A DNA stretch of 64,000 nucleotides, from NCBI GenBank assembly GCA_947179485.1, contig OX359250.1, positions 25,058,654 through 25,122,653 on the forward strand. The letters are read 5' to 3'. The translations under genes were made by a program, and so were the position numbers. The DNA is from Allacma fusca (Eukaryota; Arthropoda; Collembola; Symphypleona; Sminthuridae). Positions within the stretch are counted from its first letter, which is position 1; each line of letters starts with the position of its first letter. Of this stretch, positions 28,899-42,100 are shown one piece after another. The notes beneath the pieces are model-generated. The model saw nothing but the letters and a program-made list of their open reading frames with translations. It was not told the DNA's origin and searched no databases.

Positions 28899-31800
28899 AT
28901 GATTAACATTGGGGGAGTTGTTTCCATCGTTCTTTTTTACATCCTCATCCTGGCCGTGGGGATCTGGGCCGGGCAGAAGAAGGGCTCAGGATGTGACTCC
29001 GAGGAAGAGGTGATGCTGGCTGGGAGAAATATCGGGATGTTTGTTGGAATCTTCACCATGACAGCAACCTGGGTTGGGGGTGGTTACATCAACGGCACGG
29101 CTGAGTCTATCTACACCACGGGGTTAATCTGGTGCCAAGCTCCATTTGGATATTCTCTCTCATTGGTTTTTGGTAAATTCCTTCACTTTTTATTTACCCC
29201 CAATTGCACAAAATCACCCTCCGGAATATTACACCCATTAGAAACCATTAGCTTGTCTCTAGATCTTAGCCTCACATATATGTACATATATGTACGGGAC
29301 TATGCACTCCGCACGGATTTACTTCTCACCCGGTTAGCTTCCACACACACACACACATTCTAGTAGTAGCTCCTGTATAATGAGTCCCCATTTGATTTAT
29401 TCGTCAACTTGGGAACACCAAGTAGTTTCTCCGGCCCGAGAAATAGATATACATGTATGCATAGGATTGTCGTCAGTATCTACACAGTCTTGCATGCACA
29501 GTCGCAAATCTACAGTAATAATTATTGCAATTCATTCTATTTCCACCTTGATGACCACTGTTTACTGTATACCTTACGTCTCTCTGCCAATACTTACGCA
29601 AGGCACACACACACACACACAGTGTGCCATAACCTAGTATGCATGTATGTAGGCTGGGCTGGCTGTATAAAGACCGCACTCACAACTGTAAACATTTACT
29701 CAGTGGTTAATATTAATAGAGTTAGCATATTCTTCTCGGAATGTTCCTATATCTAAAGTTAGCTTCTTTTTTTTTATAAGAACAAGTCTCCCGAGTAAAT
29801 GACATATGTATGTAGGAATGTTCGCATGTGTAAATCTGAGACAAACATATTTCCCAATTCGAACACCCATAAAGAATAAATGACTGGGGACTGTACTGTA
29901 CCTATTGGAGGAATAAATATTTTTATGATTGTGCGTCTCCCCCGTCTTTCAATTCTAACTTATGTAGATATGTATGCACGTAATTATGTATCTACGTATG
30001 TACGTGGGACGGAAAGGAGCAATTGATATGTTCCAAAAATGGTATTGGAGGACCCCCAGAATAATAGCCGGGTTTTAGTCTGGCTTTGAGGGAATTTTGT
30101 AGGGGAAGAGTAGATATACAGTAGTGTGTGGAAAATGAGAGGATGAGGACTGTCGATAGTGTATTTAGGGAATTAATTGCATCGTAAACGTTTTTTTTCC
30201 CTTCCCCGATTATGTATTACAAAGCACTAATTTTATGATGCCAGGTTACGCTTTCCTTCTAATCATCAACCTGATGATATGACTTCTATTGAACATGATC
30301 CTGTAGTGTTCGCAGTCAAGTGCAATGCTCCCCCGTTGTGCTAATAGTGTACAAGGGGATACATATTGAATTATGTAGATACCTAGATACATATATGCTT
30401 GTATAGAAAGATTCATGGAGTTACATGAGGTATTTGTGAGCTTGCACTTTTTTTTTTACCTGAAGACATTAATACATATAATTATGCACATCCACATATA
30501 ATTATGAGTGTTTCCACCCGTACTCCTTCCTATACGTGCTAAAATGATGCATGATGATAAAATGATAATTGGGCATAAATTTGGCCAGACGTTGTGGGTA
30601 GATATTTGACTTGTATGGGAAAAATAATAAAGCGGGGGAATTTCTGGGGGGAAATTTAGGCGGAATATTTTTTGCCAACGAGATGAGGAAACAGGGCTAT
30701 GTTACTATGCTGGATCCTCTTCAAGATGCATTCGGTGAGAGGATGGGCGGACTTTTGTTCTTACCTGCACTCTGCGGAGAAGTTTTCTGGGCTGCGGGTA
30801 TCCTAGCGGCCCTGGGTGCAACGTTGGCCGTCATCATTGATATGGAGCAAAATACAAGTGTCATTGTCTCATCCTGCATTGCCATCTTCTACACCCTCTT
30901 TGGAGGTCTGTACAGCGTGGCGTACACGGATGTTATCCAGCTCTTCTGCATCTTCATCGGATTGGTAGGGAACCTTCCCTTCTCTAAATTACCCCTTGTT
31001 TTGGATCATTCAATCTCTGTTTGTAGAAATGCACTGGAGCATTCAGCCATTCAGGGATAGATACTCCATCGTTATTTTTATTTCCTATTTCAAAGGGCTC
31101 TGTATCAGTCACACCATGTTACAGTCTCGTTTCAAAAGCCTCTCACAATTCCTGTATTGTAACCTTCACTTACTGTATACCCTCAATGGAGGTGATATTT
31201 CTATTGAAGCCCCGAACTGTTTCGGTACGTTAGTAATTATACGTAAAACCCACTAGAAACTGAAGACTTTTGAAGAATTAAAATGATTCATATTTTACAG
31301 ACATTTAAGAAGATCAAAGTACATACATTATGTCGCATGAGGATGAAAGACTCCAAATTGACACTTATAAAAAGTGGACCTTGTTCAGATATGATCTCCA
31401 GGACAAGTTACTAATGAAATTGTTCTGTATTCCTATTTGTAGTGGATCTGTATTCCATTTGCTCTGTATCACCCAGCTGTGGGATCTTTGTTGAACACTG
31501 ACATTGACTGGATTGGGCATGTGAAGGGGTATGAGTGGTGGCAGTACATTGACACTGGTCTTCTCCTCGTTTTCGGAGGCATCCCATGGCAGGTGAGTTT
31601 TAAAGGTTTTTTTCATAATTATATATAACATACATCTACTATAATAACTTTAGTGACCTGTCCTTCCGCTACAGCTACAATATTTAAGTAGTTTCTCCAA
31701 CTGTGCTATGAGAGCATCTCCCGGGCTTTATCTCTCTTTTTTAGACACGTTTTTAGCTTCTAGTATCTATCTTTTTGACTATAGCGGAGATAGTGCCTCC

Positions 31801-34800
31801 TAAAATATAGAGCTGATAGTATCTTCTATAATGTCACTCTGGGAGCATCTCTTGGTCTACGACGTAGCTGTCCTATAGAGTAATATCTCCTTCAGGCTCA
31901 GGGTACAAGTATCACCTGGGCTGGAGCTGGTAGTGTGTAAAAGATATAAGGTAGATAATGGAATCGACATGTTACGAACCACTCGAATCGAAAATTGAGG
32001 GATGTAGAAATGACAGATAATTACGTCAGAGAAAGCTCTCATGTCAACTTACAAGCAATTTAGACGCAATGGCAGCATTCCAATAGAACCTCAATTTAGA
32101 CTATATATGAAATAATCAATAGTAGTTTTAGACTCAAAGGAGGGCGCCAACGCTTGGAACTTTCCAGACGATTTCAGTCTTTGACGTGATTAATATTGAA
32201 CATTTCGAATTTAATCATGCTTTGCCAAGTCAGCCTGCTCAGAATTACATTGCGAATTAATTTGCGGGGGAAATGTTCTCTCTCTCTCTCTCTCTCTCTT
32301 CCTCCATCGCCTGCGGACAATTTACTCTGTTTATCTCCCAGACCAGACTTTAATGATCAGATGATAGGGAGGGAAATTACTGATAATGCGTCTGCCTCCG
32401 TCAGACGTGGGCTATCTTGGAGGACACCTATTTGATAGAATTTTTCCGACTCTCACGTCAGACCTCCTCCTCAAAAGCTCCGCTTTCACCCTGAGGAAAG
32501 TTTTGAGTGGAAACTCAAAGGAAAACAAATTGTAGGTAATTATTTTCCGTAGGCATGTTCTCACACGATGGAAACAGTCCCAGTATCTACTGTATGTGTG
32601 TAATATAATCGTGTGTGCATGCTAATGTCATTCGATCCATAAAGAGCTGAACGTAAGGAGGTGGAATGGAAGCTAGCTCTACAGTAGTTTCATAATTCGC
32701 AAGTCTGCATTCCTGAAGAATAATTCCTAGTTGAGTTACTACTCACTAGTGCCACTCAGTTGGAAATAATTTCAAAAGTTTTTCTCCAGAAATTTCGTAT
32801 TCCTGAAATAACGGGATTTAATTGGAGCCCTGAAAGTTTTTCAGCTTGGGATGCTCTCTGAGGGACGTGTGTTAACGTCCTGGGAATGGGGCATTGTACA
32901 GGAATGCGAAGAGTAGTAGAAAGTACTTTGTGACTTTTTGTTTTTGGAGAGAAAATGTTGATGAGCCTCCTCATAGGGGGAAAGTCGAGGGAGACATTCT
33001 GCACATCAGTAGCCCCAGCTCATGTGTAATATTACACTGCTTTTGACCAGACGACACCACTTCATCCCGCCCCTGACTATTGTTCTCCGTCAAGACCATA
33101 AGTACAAGGGAACATGAGACAGAGCGGGACACGGGGAATAATTTCCGAAAGTACTCACCAAATGAGGTCACGTCCCTAATAAGTAACTGTTATCCGGGGG
33201 TTATCCTCTTGTAAGGGAAAAGTAGGGTGTTATTTTCAAAGCAAGGCATGAGGACACTGTAACAGCGGACGTTGTTGATGCCTTCCCTCCCGTTCAAACA
33301 ACTCGTCACCATGGAATGGGACAGGGAATGAGGGAATTTGAGTTGAACTTGATTAGAATGTCTAAGGTTTCGTGATTCTCAACGATTCCACCTAATTATT
33401 TCTGTAGTAGTGGAGGCTTTAAGCTTGAGAAAAATATTGAAACCATTTCCACCTCATGTTCCTGCCGTGCTCGCCCTCGGCACGGGGAGTAGTATCCTCA
33501 ACTTGCTACAGGAATGACAGGGCCTAGTGGTTACTGGAGGACAGTGTTGTTTTCAAAATATGATATCTATCTACCTCTTTCCAGTCAAATATATGGTTAT
33601 TTTCTCTAGGTATACTTCCAACGGGTTCTCTCCAGTAAAAGTGCATTCCGAGCCCAGATTCTGTCATACGTTGCTGCTGTAGGATGCTTCTGCATGGCGA
33701 TTCCACCCGTTCTGATCGGAGCTATCGCTAAAGTTACAGGTAAGATTCATCCCTCTATAATTACATATGTAATTACGTATAAGTAATTATTATAATTTCC
33801 AATGCACAAGACAAGTCATGTGGTCTGGTTGTGACGTTGGGAGTAATTATCAAAATCTTGAAGCTTAACTGAAATATAGAAGTTCACTTTGCCCTGACTT
33901 GGAGACTTCCAAGCTTCATTTAGTTACAATATTAGTGTTCAAGCATAATATGATTAGCATAATTTTTCAGGAGGTCAGGTCTTTCCGTAAGCAAGTCTGG
34001 GTTTAAACGATTCATATTAACAACAAATAATACTATTCATATTATCACACATGCTGGGTTTTGAAATTTTATCAAATTAAGGGATACTAAAACTGGGACC
34101 TTTAAAATGACCAGGCCCAAAGGGGGTCTTTAAACTTCAGTAAAGTCAAAATAGTGTCTAAACTGAAGTAAAGCCAAAATAGTGACTAAACTGAAGGAAG
34201 CCAAAATAGTTCTTTCAAATGAATGAAACAAAAGCAGTAAATAAACGAAAACAGAAGAAAATAATAAAAACCAATGAGACAACAAATATTTGGATAAGGA
34301 CGACCGTAATTGAAATTATTTACTGATAAAGTGAGGACTAGTGAGCAGCATTGAAATGACAAGGAAACGCAATATTTTAGAGATAGTTCCAGAGTAGTTC
34401 GAAAATACATGACACCAGAGTTATATTGTTGTCATTGAAGTAGTACGAATTAACTCCATGTCTAACGGTTCCGTCAAAGCAATCAGCATTAAGTAGTAGC
34501 CCAATAAAACAAGTATATATGTAAGTATACCAAAACCATGTTTTCACATTCATATTTCCTATCGTGCCTTAATTAATAAAATGAAAAGCGGTTTGAAGAG
34601 TTATGGCTACAGTGACTTGAAACACTTATAATGATTACATTATATGCCTGGAATAGTGCTCGTTAAGTTCGGAGGTTTTGACATGAAATTTCCACAAAAT
34701 CCATCAATGCCCTCATCAGCCGTGCATGAACTGTATGGATCAATGCCTTGCTGAAGACTGACTGCGATTGTGAGTTAAGAAAAACTATGAAACAGCAATA

Positions 34801-37800
34801 ATTTTAGGCAATTATTATGGCAGTACATATTAATCACCTCCAAATTGCTACGTCTGGTTATACTCAACAGTTATACTTTAGGCAGGAGCTATTTCTGGGA
34901 ACCCAGGCACAATTGACCCCCCATAAGGGCACTCCTAATGGAAGGAGCAAAATTTGACAAGTATAATAGCATACTCTTACAAGACGAAACATCACTGTGG
35001 TAAATGGGAACATGCATTAATATTTTCCCCCTAAAGATTCCTCTAGTATGAGGGCGTCTCGCATGGTAGAGAGTACACTGTAAACGATTCTACGCATATG
35101 TATACGTTATCCTCAGATTTTTTAGACAATGGTAGCTGCTCACAAGGATAGGAGTGTAAGTAGTTAAGAAGGAATAATAATTATTCAAAAAATGTTCACC
35201 CCATAATCAATAAAATATTAACCCAGGCTTAGATATTGGAAATCGTGAAACGTTCCTGGTTTTTGCGGGTTGACTTTCATTGTGCAATAATCGTGAAGGA
35301 TGTAATTGGTCAGTGTATAAATTAGAATTGGTGGGGAGAACGTAAATATTTCTGAGACTGAAATGACTTTTACCCCCCGCAGACTGGAACAACACGAACT
35401 TTAAACACGATCCGGCATCTGTAAATGCATCGGGAATGGTCCTACCTCTGGTCATGAATCACTTGACTCCGGACATCATTTCCTTCTTTGGACTCGGGGC
35501 TGTTTCGGCTGCTGTCATGTCATCGGCAGACTCCAGTGTTTTGTCAGCATCCTCCATGTTTGCAAGAAATATTTATCGGCTGATCTTCAGACAAAGGGTG
35601 AGTACCTCTTGCTCCTAGCGACCTCTACTGACTCCACCTTGTTCTGGGATTGTCAGTTCCAGATAAAATTAAGCTCCGAAGCCCTGGAATTAATACGGGA
35701 TCCCACCCCGGGGCTCCTCTGATCTGCTGCCCAAGAAGCTAGGATTTTTTGAGGGAGTCGTTGACAGGAGCATGTTTTCAATAGAAAAAAAACATTTCAT
35801 TTCATATGACATTTTGACAGCACGTGAGAATTGAATTTGACGGCGGGAAATGAGAGTGGTTACAAGTCCAATCGATAATGATTACATAGGAAATGACATC
35901 AGGGCTGACGTCAGCACTTGATGAAAAAATCCCGGGAGCTACATATAAATACATAGTTCCTCTCAGGAATTCGTGTCGTAAATGAGGGCTTGTGGTCTCA
36001 TAGACTCATAGGATCCGTCTCCGTGAGTGTATGCCAAAGGGCAAAATTAGCATGATAGAATTACTAGAGTAAAGCAGCCCATAAAAAATGCAGGCCCAAA
36101 TGAAAATATTAGACTAAACGGAAGTCCAGCCTATTGAAATCGTGGACGTAAATGTTGCAATTTTGAAAGCCAAGAGGTCTTTTCAACTTTTTAGTATGGA
36201 GTTTTATTTTGTAACTGGAGCTCATTCCGCGTAATTACATGTCCGTACATACTCATTCACATACCAGTAAGTTCCTTCTGCCAGACTCTCCCATTGTAAT
36301 ATTTCATGCTTGACGTTTCTGTCTGAGCCATGTCATTTTTAAGCCATGTCTGCATATGAGATGAAATCTGGAACAACAAAAATGCTTGATTACATACTAC
36401 ATGTGGAGAGATTTGGATCGACAAAAACAGGCTTCTAAACTTGCTATATATAATAATTATTATATGGTTCGAAATAAAAACTGGGTAGGATTTTTGACTC
36501 ATAGCAAAAATTGTTCAGTTCACAGTCCTATGTTTCACAATACTTACAATATTATTAATTCTCCCGTACATACTCTCATAATTCCATAAGAATACCAAAC
36601 AGGTATAAATATCACCCTGCAGTGCATACCACCTATACAGTATTACAGATATAACCTGCATTGTACACACAAGAATAGATTTTGTTACGTAGAAAGTGTT
36701 ACATCTGCACCCATTTAGTTCATATTTTGAGTCCATACATATACATATGCTGTGTTTACATGGCGGAAGCAGGACGTGGAGCTGTAAGCTGACGTGAATA
36801 ATACTCTCATTAACCATTAACTTGGGTTTCAAATTATTTAATAACAAGAAAGCAGTGAGGCAGGATGAGGGAAGGAAGACTTGGGAGCGTTGCCATCATT
36901 TATTAGTTCACACACACACACACACACACTCACACACACACATACACACACACATACACACTCACACACACTCGGAGTGTGCCCGTTTACGGTTTGGGAT
37001 GGAGCATGACATATTTTTTATTCATGCATGAAGGTTACTCAATTTTGTAAGGATTGAGAGAAGCCTTGTTAATAATCCATTCTGTATTAGTGTCCGTGCC
37101 GTGGTCTTTTACTCATTTATTCCCGTTTGCATTTTTCAGGCATCGGAAATGGAGATTATTTGGGTTATGCGTATCTCAATCTTTGTCGTGGGAGCTCTTG
37201 CTACCATCATGGCTCTGACGATTCCAAGTATTTATGGATTATGGTGAGTGTCTCCGTCCCTACTAATTCTTCCTGTACTGTAAAATTGTCCCTGTTGAAA
37301 TTGTACCCCTTCAATATCCCTACGACTGTAGGATAGATCCTTCTGTAAGAGCCCTTCTTCTATAGCTGTAGCCCTCCAAGGAGAAAGTTACTATGAGCAG
37401 GAGTTTCCTCACATAATAAAAATTGGTGCAGTGAAGAGTGCCGAAGTAGTCGTAGGAGAGCGTTGACAGCGTGTGTATGTGTGTATTTAACGTAGAATGT
37501 CACTGTACAAAATATATCCCTCACAGGCCATAATTGTGTTCCCTGTAAATATTAATCTTTTTCTGATGAGGCTCTTGAGCCTTGTCCCCTCAATTATTTC
37601 CCATTAAGTCATTTAGTGTTTTAAATTCTGAACTGGAAACGTTTCCCAACAATTTCAAGTCATTACTGAAAGAGCTGGAGCTTAGCCCTGGAGTGTTTCC
37701 AACTCTTTTTCTATTTTGTCCTTTAGTGGAATATAAGTATATTTGTGTCTATTTTGGGAAGGTATTTTGTTATGTGGGGACCTTGTCCTCTCCCGCTATT

Positions 37801-39090
37801 AGAAGTAATGATGTAATGCTGGGAGGCGTGAGGATGGAATTTGTTGATGACAACCGCGATGTTTTTTTTTCTCCTTTTTCCACAGGACAATGTGTTCGGA
37901 CTTGGTATACGTGATTTTGTTCCCTCAACTCCTGATGGTGGTTCATTTCAGACACTACTGCAATACATATGGAAGTTTGGCGGCGTACATGATAGCGTTT
38001 CTGTTTCGTCTCGGTGGGGGCGAGCCCCAGCTTTACCTCACTCCATTCATCAAATACCCATACTACGATCCTGAGACTCAGACACAATACTTTCCTTTTC
38101 GTACATTTTGTATGCTCCTATCGCTAGCTACACTGGCTGGGGTCTCTAAATTAACCGACTGGCTCTTCCATTCGGGAACACTTCATCCAAAGTATGATTA
38201 CTTCCATTGTGTGGTTAATATACCTGAGGATCGCCTTCAGGTGAGGGTTTTTATCACACTTTATGCCTAATCAATATTTTTTCGGGTAATTGGATTACTC
38301 CCTATCACGAGTTATTTATACACTGCTGGAATATCTTCATGTAGCCCCTGTACTCTCCCTCCCCCTCTACTGTGTAGACACACATGTACAAAAAGCCTGA
38401 GCTTTACCTTGACAGTACAGTCAGCTCTTCTTATAAGGTACTCCCTTGTAAAAGCATGCTGTTCATTGGGGGACAAATACTTGGACAGATTTGATCACAG
38501 TGTTAACTGACCTCTGTATGGACGACTGTATTGTAATAGTGTACAGCCTTACAGTAATATTTATTGAAGACAAATGTGTTTCAAGTATTTTGTCAAGGAA
38601 GAAATGGTCTTTTGGAAGGGAGACCCTTGTAAGGAGAAAGCTCTGTAGGAATATATATGAGGGGATTCATATAGCAGTAATAATTATATGTGTGCACCTG
38701 TGCTCAGTTACAACTGAGATGGACGATATGTGAGCAATGACTGAGGAGATATATTTTTATTACTATTTCCAGGTTCATGAACCACACGAAGGGGAAATGA
38801 CAGTGATGACAGCTTCCATGGTAGCCAAGTACTGTGCTATGGAAGAGATGAACGGTCGTATCAATCCAGCATTAAGTGACTCGGACGAAGATTCAAATGG
38901 GAAGCCTGGGACAGGGACAGCTCCCATAACTCCTGCTACGACCGCACTAAGTCAGTCGAGTAAAACTGCATCCAGCAAGTCCCGACCTCCACAATCAGTT
39001 CCACAATCACAACAATCACAATCGGAAGATGAGAGTGACAAACGTCCGACCCCCATCAAGAGCGTGAAGCAATACCAAACACAGCTTTGA
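28899..39090 (+). CDS. SLC5A7: High-affinity sodium/choline cotransporter (CHT1, SLC5A7 family), eight exons
   Basis: Exons 28899-29172, 30660-30964, 31443-31592, 33610-33739, 35383-35597, 37140-37243, 37886-38240 and 38773-39090 have GT/AG borders and matching phases. They encode 616 residues. The protein opens [20 protein letters not shown] and keeps family hallmarks: [97 protein letters not shown] and [12 protein letters not shown]. These form the 13-helix sodium/solute symporter core. It takes choline back into cholinergic nerve endings with sodium and chloride, the limiting step for acetylcholine synthesis. The last exon is a cytosolic tail ([12 protein letters not shown], acidic SDSDEDS, then Ser/Gln/Pro-rich and a basic end). 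Tails in this family control endocytosis and vary in sequence. No lesion is seen. Introns of 0.5-2.0 kb hold only simple repeats. Close SLC5 relatives are excluded by the [10 protein letters not shown] and SMFARNIY segments. Confidence 0.96.
29342..29620. repeat. Two short (CA)n microsatellites in choline transporter intron 1
   Basis: (CA)n runs occur at about 29342-29357 and 29604-29620. They lie in the first intron, which otherwise contains TACATA- and GTACGTA-type words but no recognised exon or element. Confidence 0.7.
32279..32299. repeat. (CT)n microsatellite in choline transporter intron 3
   Basis: A (CT)n run of about 10 repeats lies within the 2.0 kb third intron (31593-33609). No other feature is recognised in that intron. 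Confidence 0.8.
36909..36972. repeat. (CA)n microsatellite in choline transporter intron 5
   Basis: An interrupted CACACA run with CATACA and CTCACA variants spans about 64 bases inside the fifth intron. Confidence 0.85.
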
Positions 39091-39165
39091 AATTAAACAC
39101 CCAAAGCATATCTCAAGAGGAACATTTTTATTTGCGCACAAAGCCTCAACCTCACATCCAACAAA

Positions 39166-39171
39166 AATAAA
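39166..39171 (+). terminator. Polyadenylation signal AATAAA for the choline transporter gene
   Basis: AATAAA lies about 75 bases after the transporter stop codon, a plausible end for a short 3' untranslated region. Longer alternative ends further right cannot be excluded. Confidence 0.5.
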
Positions 39172-42100
39172 AAGAATACCTTGTCGTTTTGAGGGTATCT
39201 CAAATCTCAAGTCATCAAACAGCTGGGAACAGCAAGGCACACAAATCTCCAGTCACTCAGTCATCACTCGTCCCTTGGAGTACCCAAGTTGTTGCCCTGC
39301 TTTTGAACATTCCATTTGAAAAGTTTTCATGCTGGCAGTGATTAATCTTGGGGAGGGGGGGGGGAGGGGAAAAAAACTTTCCGAAGGCACTACTCTTCTC
39401 AATGATGACTACCATCAATTCAAAATCGAATATCGCCCTTAAGGGTCTCCACCCATTCCTCTGTGACACACATTACTTCGATACATAGGTTACTTCGTCT
39501 CGTAGGATTCCTTCAATATCGACCTACTTCATCCCGTTAGATTTCTCCGCTACGAATTTCTCGTTATGGATGTATCTATCTACTCCCCGCGAACCCGACC
39601 GAGTTGAAATTTATCCTAAAGCATGCAATCCGACAACACGGAACAATAAATTGTTCAATTCATCGGGACTACTAGCTTCCTACACACTTACACCGTCAGA
39701 GCTAGAGCTATTGCGGGATACATATAGATATACATATGAGCTCTCGTCGGTGCAAAAAAAACCCTTGGAAGCCTACAGGAAAGAGTGGATAAAACACATG
39801 TACGTACATACACGCATACATTATCGTATTTTTCAATCTTGCCCGCAGCATTAATTTTTGACGGGACCCAACTCTCCGAATTGAGGGGGGGAGGGGGCAG
39901 AACATAACCGGGAAGGTTGTGAGGGTGTTGATGCTTAACCCATACTAAAATTATAGTGAGGAGATTCATTCCTCCCCATTCCACCACCCCTCCATCCAAA
40001 ATTCAAGTTTATGAAGCTGATAAAAAATTTAGAGAATTTGTTTTAAAGGATAAGTCCGAAAATACTTCCACAGCTTACGAAAATAGTTTCAGTTATGGTA
40101 TTGATTCAATTGATTTTTTTAAAGAGTAACTTTCCTGGCAAAGGCTGAGGAATGGAAATGGACAAGGACCGATCGATATTTTACCAGTCTTGGCCAGGAG
40201 TTGGTTGGAGGTAGTTGTATATCCTCGTGCTGACGACAGACTTCTAGATACAGGCACACTACTGTAGATTACACGGCTGATTCCTATGAGTATCTATTCA
40301 TATGAATCTAGGCCAGAGGATGACTCTGTCTCTCCCACTCGACTCTGTGGAGGAGCATAATTATAAGGGAAGGTGTGTACTGTACCTAAAACCAGGGCCG
40401 TTATTCCTAAGTAACATTACGTGTGCTGTCCCAAGAAGTATCTATAATTTCCCTGTAATATCTTGAGAGCTATGGGGTTCTTCCCGCAATTCCTGGAAAA
40501 TATTTGATTTCCTACAACCTTTTCATATAGTATCTACATGGTTTACAATTTCCCCCAACACCTCTAATTTTTGCTCAAACAGATAGTGCTAATGGGTAGG
40601 GGCATCTACGTCCGTACGGTAACCCAAAGTTGTGTGCACACTGGGATGGCTACACAATCCCATGGATCCCTGTCGGTGCAATAAATTCATTGCCAAGGAA
40701 AGGTGTAATTGCCAGGGGAAAGTATAGTGGGAGGAGTTCCATCACAGCTTTCCCTCGGAACCTTCTCAGCTCTGAGAAACCACTGGAAACTTTTTTCCCT
40801 TCTAAAATTTCATACTCTTAAGAAAATCCCCCTTGGTTTTTTTCTTCTTCAAAACGCAATAAGAAATCATACCTGAAAGACTCGGCTTCAGAACCAGTTT
40901 TTTTCTCTCAATTGAGAACATGTCAGGGAAAAAATCCTGTAGTCAGAAAAGTCTTGTTTCAAAAAAATCTATCTCCAGAGTCCTCTACTCTGAATTTCTC
41001 ATAATAATCAAAGTAATTAGATCACATGCGAAAACATGCATAGAATTTCGTGTCCAGTTCCTGTCATGGACATCACCCCTTCCCCCCTGCATGTAAACAT
41101 TTGGCTTGTTCCTCCCGATTCCCGTAGTGTGTTGAATGAAGGAGAGTAAATACCACCTTGACATTCCAAGGAAAGAAGGGATAAAACGAGACGATAGAAA
41201 TAGTCGGAGCTGGACATGACATGAGAATGACGTCTTTTCCCAATTCGTCTAGGTATATAAATATATGTTCGTATAAGGATGTAGTTAGCAAGTTGTATAA
41301 TTGAATGTGATGGAGTCCATTTGAAGGGAAACTCTTGGATGGGGAGATGATGACACACTTGACTCTCCCAAATCTAATTTACAATTAGAGGATAAATTCC
41401 TTCCCAAAACACACATTATTTATGGAGAGGATTGAAGCTGGAATTTAAATCTCACGTCATGGCCCCCGCCCCCATCTCTCCGCAGGATCTGATTGTTTTC
41501 GACGATGTGCTTCAGTATTTCAAAAAAAAAGAAAGAAAAGAGGAGGATATTCTTTAATGCCTACAGATGCGTATGCATATCAAAACCGTGCCATAAACTT
41601 AAAAATTATTTCCTAAAAAGATCCCCCCAGTCAATGTGGTCTAAATAGAGATATGTCCATATTTGGGCTGAGAAACGGAAAGCCTGTACAGAACTATAGT
41701 AAGAGAACTATCAAGTAACTAAGGACTTTGGAGTAAGAACTACTTCTATGAATAACCCCTGACAAAATAACTTCACAAGGTGGAACACTGTCATTGTTAT
41801 GGTAATATAATTACATCTCTTCATAAAACTTGTTGGCCAGCTCTAGAAACACATTCGGATAATGTGTTGGTTACCTCCAACTAGGAGTAATTTCTCCCTG
41901 TGCAAATGTGTAAGTCCTGGGAAGGACGTCCTAAATAAATAATTGATGTTGACATATCATTACACTTAGTTTGGGAAAGTTTGGATGGTTAAAAAATTGT
42001 ACGGTTGGGAACGGACCCCTCTATTCCTCCTCCCCCCCTTACTGTAGTCAGAATGAAAGGAAAGTTTGTTCAGGGCATTGGGAAGCTCTAACCTCCAGTG

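Noticed and set aside
29899-30300. Possible extra exon in the first choline transporter intron
   Set aside because: Exons 1 and 2 join directly in phase to the conserved [12 protein letters not shown] sequence, leaving no missing residues.
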